This document shows positions 5,137 to 7,887 of a stretch of DNA of 7,887 nucleotides, piece after piece. The notes beneath the pieces were generated by a model, which was not told the DNA's origin, searched no databases, and worked only from the letters and a program-made list of their open reading frames with translations. Source of the stretch: CAZHOS01 sp964534605 (GTDB lineage Bacteria > Patescibacteriota > Saccharimonadia > Saccharimonadales > VXPC01); assembly GCA_964534605.1 (NCBI GenBank), contig CAZHOS010000032.1, forward strand, positions 1 to 7,887, in the 5' to 3' direction. A program made the position numbers and the translations under genes. Each line of letters opens with the position of its first letter. Position 1 is the first letter of the stretch.

Positions 5137-6471
5137 GTGGCTCTGCAGCCGTCTAGCGCTCGGTTAGGAAACCGTATTTACAGGCACCAGCCCTACCATG
5201 ATGAGACCCACTGGATGTATCGTGGGCGTCGCAGCCCCGGAGAAAGAGTCAACTATCGGACAAATCAAGAACGCTGGGACCATATGCGCCGTAAGATTGG
5301 TAGGGTCGGGCTAGACGAGGTCGTGCTAGACAAGATCAAGCATGGCAGGCTACCCCTCGCAGGCATAGGCTACCTAGATGACATATCTAATCCAGACGTG
5401 GTGCCAGCAACAGGAGAAGTATTGACTAATAGGTATTTGACCTTTGATCAAGATTTGTTAGATGAGGCGAACTTTCGATTCTATCGTCAGACCATGCCTG
5501 CTAGTGTGCTAAGCGGGAAGGCAAAAAAAGACAGAGAAGTAGACGCTCCAAGTCCCGCTATGCAGCGAGTCCACAAAACTATGATTCAGCTGTTAAATCA
5601 ACACTATGTCCCTGGTGGGATGGTTTATGGCCTGGAAAGAGACAAGTCGTATATGGATTGTGCAATTCAGCATGTAGGGAACCGTTACGTCGTATCGATG
5701 GATATCCAGTCAGCGTATAACAAGGTAGTCGCTACCCGTCTGTCTGAGGACATAGCAGCATGCGAGCCCAGCAAGATTGGCCCCTACGGCTGGTATCCAT
5801 TTGTCAGGCGGTTCTTTATGTCTAGAAGGCGCGATGTAGGCTTGGCCACAGGTGGCAATGCCTCTCCGTTATTATTCAATTTATATATGCAGCGTTTTGA
5901 CGACGTGATACAGACGTATGCTGATGCTCATGGCCTAACCTATACTCGCTATATGGATGACATCATTCTCTCATCCCCGGATACAGATCAGCCAGACTTA
6001 GACCGAATAGGCAGGGCAAAAACAAAGTTTGTTAATCGTGCACTTGGGGCAATGGGCCTGAACTTACACCAGCACAAGGTCGACTACACAGATTTGGCAG
6101 AGACAGGCACAAAAAGAGTTCTTGGATTAGAGCTGAGGGCTGATGGTAGTTGGGGAGTACCTCAGGAATATGCTCGTAACCTGTTCAATTACTTTGGATC
6201 AGCTTCCGGAATGTTGGCTATCAAACCACGCCATGAGTTACTTGATGAGCTGCGCCGAATGCATGGGCTGAATAGTTATCTTGCAGAGATACGTCGGCGC
6301 CGTGGAGTTGATGATAATGGTCAAATGAAGTTTACAGAATTGGATATGCATCTTATGAATAGCTACCGCAAAGCAGTAAGATTGTTTGCAGAAGCCGGCA
6401 TAGTAGCCAGAGCTCCTGACAGCGGTAGCATAGGCTTGCGTGGAGAAGCAGACAAGCTTGGTATACTGTAG
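5137..6471 (+). CDS. retron-like reverse transcriptase
   Basis: RNA-dependent DNA polymerase, 444 residues from GTG 5137. Motifs: R-E-V-x-AP (133-138, finger motif 1/2), CAIQH (175-179, similar to the retron NAxxH), motif A SMDIQSAY with catalytic D189, motif B TGGNASP (238-244; most retrons and group II RTs have QGxxxSP), motif C YMDD (272-275) preceded by TR, motif D/E K314 and VLGLEL (328-333, where retrons have VTG), and a thumb-like MHGLNSYL (375-382). There is no endonuclease, maturase-X zinc finger or primase domain. The first ~120 residues are an unassigned N-terminal extension with IGRVGLDE at 54-61. The start is uncertain: GTG lacks a Shine-Dalgarno, and the frame stays open to 5029 without ATG/GTG/TTG; ATT at 5056 follows GAGAG by 8 bases. 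Probably cotranscribed with the upstream RNA, its likely template or cofactor. Exact RT class not assignable by eye. Confidence 0.95.
   Translation: MALQPSSARLGNRIYRHQPYHDETHWMYRGRRSPGERVNYRTNQERWDHMRRKIGRVGLDEVVLDKIKHGRLPLAGIGYLDDISNPDVVPATGEVLTNRYLTFDQDLLDEANFRFYRQTMPASVLSGKAKKDREVDAPSPAMQRVHKTMIQLLNQHYVPGGMVYGLERDKSYMDCAIQHVGNRYVVSMDIQSAYNKVVATRLSEDIAACEPSKIGPYGWYPFVRRFFMSRRRDVGLATGGNASPLLFNLYMQRFDDVIQTYADAHGLTYTRYMDDIILSSPDTDQPDLDRIGRAKTKFVNRALGAMGLNLHQHKVDYTDLAETGTKRVLGLELRADGSWGVPQEYARNLFNYFGSASGMLAIKPRHELLDELRRMHGLNSYLAEIRRRRGVDDNGQMKFTELDMHLMNSYRKAVRLFAEAGIVARAPDSGSIGLRGEADKLGIL
6459..6467 (+). promoter_or_regulatory. extended -10 promoter of yaaA
   Basis: TGG-TATACT lies at the very end of the RT gene, 8 bases before the yaaA ATG. 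It predicts a leaderless yaaA transcript independent of the ncRNA-RT unit. No clear -35 at 16-18 bases. Confidence 0.55.
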
Positions 6472-6475
6472 ATAG

Positions 6476-7240
6476 ATGATTATTCTTTTAGCGCCCAGTA
6501 AGACTATGGATTTTGAGACCCCGGCTGCATCGTGGGCTGGGTCTAGTGGGCCGCTTTTTTTGGACGAGGCTCAGAAGCTACGGGATGCTGCGCTAAAGCA
6601 GAAAGATTTTGACAAAACTTTTATGGTCAGTCAAAAGCTAGGCGCCAAGACCAGGGCGGAGCTGCAGCAGTGGGGCGGAGGCCCTTCAAAGCAAGCGCTG
6701 TGGGCTTATCGCGGCGACGTGTATGATGGTCTAGATATTGATTCTCTGGCACCTAAACATAAAGAAAAACTAGAAGAGTCGATCCGGGTGATAAGCGGCC
6801 TGTACGGCTATGTGCGTCCAACCGACACGATAGAGCGCTACCGCCTCGAGATGCGCACCAAGATTGCCGGAGAGTGGGGTAGCAATCTGTACGACTTTTG
6901 GGGCAATAAGATTGTAGAGGCCTTACTAGCAGAAAGCCCAGATTTTATCGTTAATGCCACCAGCGAAGAGTACATGAAGTCCATCCGTAAATTTCTACCA
7001 CCAGATCTGCCGATTATTACGCCAAAGTTCCTGCAAATATACCCGGACGGATCAAAAAAAGACGTGACGATATTCACTAAAAGGGCGCGTGGAGTCTTTG
7101 CTCGCTGGGCGATTACCTGCGGAGCGCATAAAGCAGAAGAATTAAATCGCTTTAGCCTAGATGGTTATATCTTTGACATTGAAGCTTCTGGTATAGCAAG
7201 TCCGGTATTTCAGCGAGTATTGCCACCACCAAAAAGCTAG
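6476..7240 (+). CDS. yaaA: peroxide stress protein YaaA (DUF328/UPF0246)
   Basis: Cytoplasmic member of the YaaA family, which in E. coli lowers intracellular free iron during hydrogen peroxide stress and so limits Fenton damage to DNA; a DNA-binding-like fold is known for the family. Full length at 254 residues. Family landmarks visible: N-terminal IILLAPSKTMD (2-12), AYRGDVYDGLD (77-87), SGLYGYVRPTDTIERYRLEM (107-126), NLYDFWG (137-143), NATSEEYMKSI (160-170), PKFLQIYPDGSKKDVTIFTK (183-202) and KRARGVFARW (202-211). The ATG at 6476 is 4 bases after the RT stop; there is no Shine-Dalgarno but an extended -10 sits just upstream, so it is probably transcribed separately as well as by read-through. 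It is a housekeeping gene rather than part of the RT system, and so a likely right boundary of the accessory segment. Confidence 0.97.
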   Translation: MIILLAPSKTMDFETPAASWAGSSGPLFLDEAQKLRDAALKQKDFDKTFMVSQKLGAKTRAELQQWGGGPSKQALWAYRGDVYDGLDIDSLAPKHKEKLEESIRVISGLYGYVRPTDTIERYRLEMRTKIAGEWGSNLYDFWGNKIVEALLAESPDFIVNATSEEYMKSIRKFLPPDLPIITPKFLQIYPDGSKKDVTIFTKRARGVFARWAITCGAHKAEELNRFSLDGYIFDIEASGIASPVFQRVLPPPKS

Positions 7241-7243
7241 GAG

Positions 7244-7258
7244 CAGCTAGTCAAGCTG
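7244..7258. terminator. weak hairpin between convergent genes
   Basis: CAGCT/AGCTG with a 5-base loop between yaaA and the convergent orphan gene. TTTT follows after 5 bases on the + strand, and TTTTT after 9 bases on the - strand. It overlaps the last codons of the - strand gene; termination is only suggested. Confidence 0.3.
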
Positions 7259-7639
7259 GATAGTTTTAGGGACTTCTATTTTTCCAAGATCGTGAACACT
7301 CGCAAGTATTTTTGCCTTTTCTTCTGGGCTTGCGCCTTTAACGTAGTTGCCTGCACCGGCTCTATTGGTGACATCCTGGATTATTGCGACTAGTGAATTA
7401 GCGGCAGCTCTACCTAGGCCGTATTCTCCATACTCCACAATTAAGTCTGCTGCCGTTAGGTCTTCGGCTGATTCAGCGATATTCATCTCTTCGTACTCTT
7501 GTGGACGGGTGCTATGTAAGCCCATTATATTTTCAACAGGGGATTCTGTGCTGTACGCCTCATCAGGCATGCTGAGAGCCATGCCTTCGACACTGCCAGG
7601 TGTATTTTCTGTATTTCGCTTGTTCATGAATTCGCTCAT
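7247..7639 (-). CDS. unknown 130-residue acidic protein
   Basis: I do not recognise this protein. The first ~65 residues are acidic and low in complexity (rich in E, S, P, M, N), probably disordered. Residues about 62-130 are more regular, with a helix-like stretch (GRAAANSLVAIIQDV, 75-89) and a Lys/Glu-rich tail (SPEEKAKILASVHDLGKI). There is no transmembrane segment or signal peptide. The ATG at 7639 is backed by AAAGGAG 4 bases upstream (7644-7650), a strong -10/-35 about 150 bases further up and a structured leader. The gene is convergent with yaaA, its stop 6 bases after the yaaA stop. The well-built expression signals make it a real, probably regulated gene; no function can be given. 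Confidence 0.8.
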   Translation of the reverse strand: MSEFMNKRNTENTPGSVEGMALSMPDEAYSTESPVENIMGLHSTRPQEYEEMNIAESAEDLTAADLIVEYGEYGLGRAAANSLVAIIQDVTNRAGAGNYVKGASPEEKAKILASVHDLGKIEVPKTIQLD

Positions 7640-7685
7640 AATTCTCCTTTATGGATGATCTATGGACGAGCAGTGTCATTTGTCA

Positions 7686-7765
7686 GAGTTTGACCGGTTT
7701 CGCTACTGGCTTGTCATGTGCTAAAGCGACCAAATGGGCGCACATGAGTCATTGCCTTCAAACTC
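7686..7765 (-). promoter_or_regulatory. structured 5' leader: three-way junction (riboswitch-like)
   Basis: The leader of the 130-residue gene contains P1 7758-7765 with 7686-7693 (8 bp, perfect), P3 7714-7721 with 7740-7747 (8 bp, perfect) and P2 7694-7698 with 7705-7709 (5 bp; one pair is A-C on the - strand but G-U on the + strand). The P2 loop (TCGCT, 7700-7704) and the P3 loop (AGCGA, 7725-7729) are complementary, so a kissing contact is possible. The element ends 35 bases before the Shine-Dalgarno. It is not a riboswitch class I recognise. The G-U/A-C pair leaves some doubt about which strand is the RNA. Confidence 0.5.
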
Positions 7766-7794
7766 GTACATAGAGATAATTTATTAACTATACT

Positions 7795-7823
7795 ATTATA
7801 ATGCTTATTTTAATAAAAGTCAA
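7795..7823 (-). promoter_or_regulatory. sigma-70-type promoter of the 130-residue gene
   Basis: On the - strand: -35 TTGACT (7818-7823), 17-base spacer, -10 TATAAT (7795-7800). Predicted start near 7788 gives a ~150-nt untranslated leader. An inverted repeat TCAAGA/TCTTGA (7820-7825 with 7832-7837) overlaps the -35 and could be an operator. Confidence 0.72.
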
Positions 7824-7887
7824 GACTTAGATCTTGAATTAACACTCAAATAGCGACAAGCCACTAAAACTTGAAGAGCCACTGGTC

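Noticed and set aside
5137..6471. Diversity-generating retroelement
   Set aside because: Motif B is GGNASP, not the DGR xGxxxSQ type, and no template/variable repeat pair with A-specific differences is visible in the window.
7347..7658. 103-codon + strand frame opposite the 130-residue gene
   Set aside because: No Shine-Dalgarno, and the - strand gene has strong start and promoter signals.

Overview
The window looks like chromosomal DNA of a small-genome bacterium that uses the standard genetic code: TGA is used as a stop in a 4-base ATGA overlap. The mix of a NYN-domain nuclease coupled to a PIF1-like helicase, small orphan proteins and at least four apparently leaderless genes would fit Candidate Phyla Radiation/Patescibacteria, perhaps Saccharibacteria. 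No ribosomal marker is present, so that placement is a guess.

Left part (1-2569): a two-gene operon on the + strand encodes a NYN/PIN-like nuclease with a basic tail and a PIF1-type helicase with a C-terminal helix-turn-helix. A small orphan gene on the - strand runs convergently into it.

Middle part (about 2600-6471), the most unusual region: two parallel divergent modules. In each, a ~105-residue membrane protein lies on the - strand behind a nearly identical ~50-base leader (2992-3042 and 4281-4332), and a + strand unit fires the other way. In module 1 that unit is a 260-residue unknown protein whose C-terminus resembles an RNA polymerase alpha-CTD/helix-hairpin-helix fold. In module 2 it is a strong promoter, a ~560-nt highly structured noncoding RNA closed by an 11+8 bp long-range helix, and a retron-like reverse transcriptase. 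The two + strand promoters share a 15-base element next to the -35 (13/15 identical), which suggests co-regulation. Promoter, RNA closed by end-to-end helix, then RT is the retron layout, but the RNA is roughly twice usual retron size or more and is not a class I recognise. A regulatory or defence role is inference.

Right part (6459-7887): yaaA (peroxide-stress protein) starts 4 bases after the RT gene and has its own extended -10 promoter. It converges on an orphan 130-residue gene on the - strand, which has a strong promoter, a good Shine-Dalgarno and a ~150-nt leader that folds as a three-way junction with a possible loop-loop contact.

Gene starts fall into two classes. Four have a -10 box 6-8 bases before the ATG and no Shine-Dalgarno (59, 2569, 3124, 6476). 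Three have clear Shine-Dalgarno sequences (2994, 4283, 7639). The RT gene has neither a clear Shine-Dalgarno nor an ATG.
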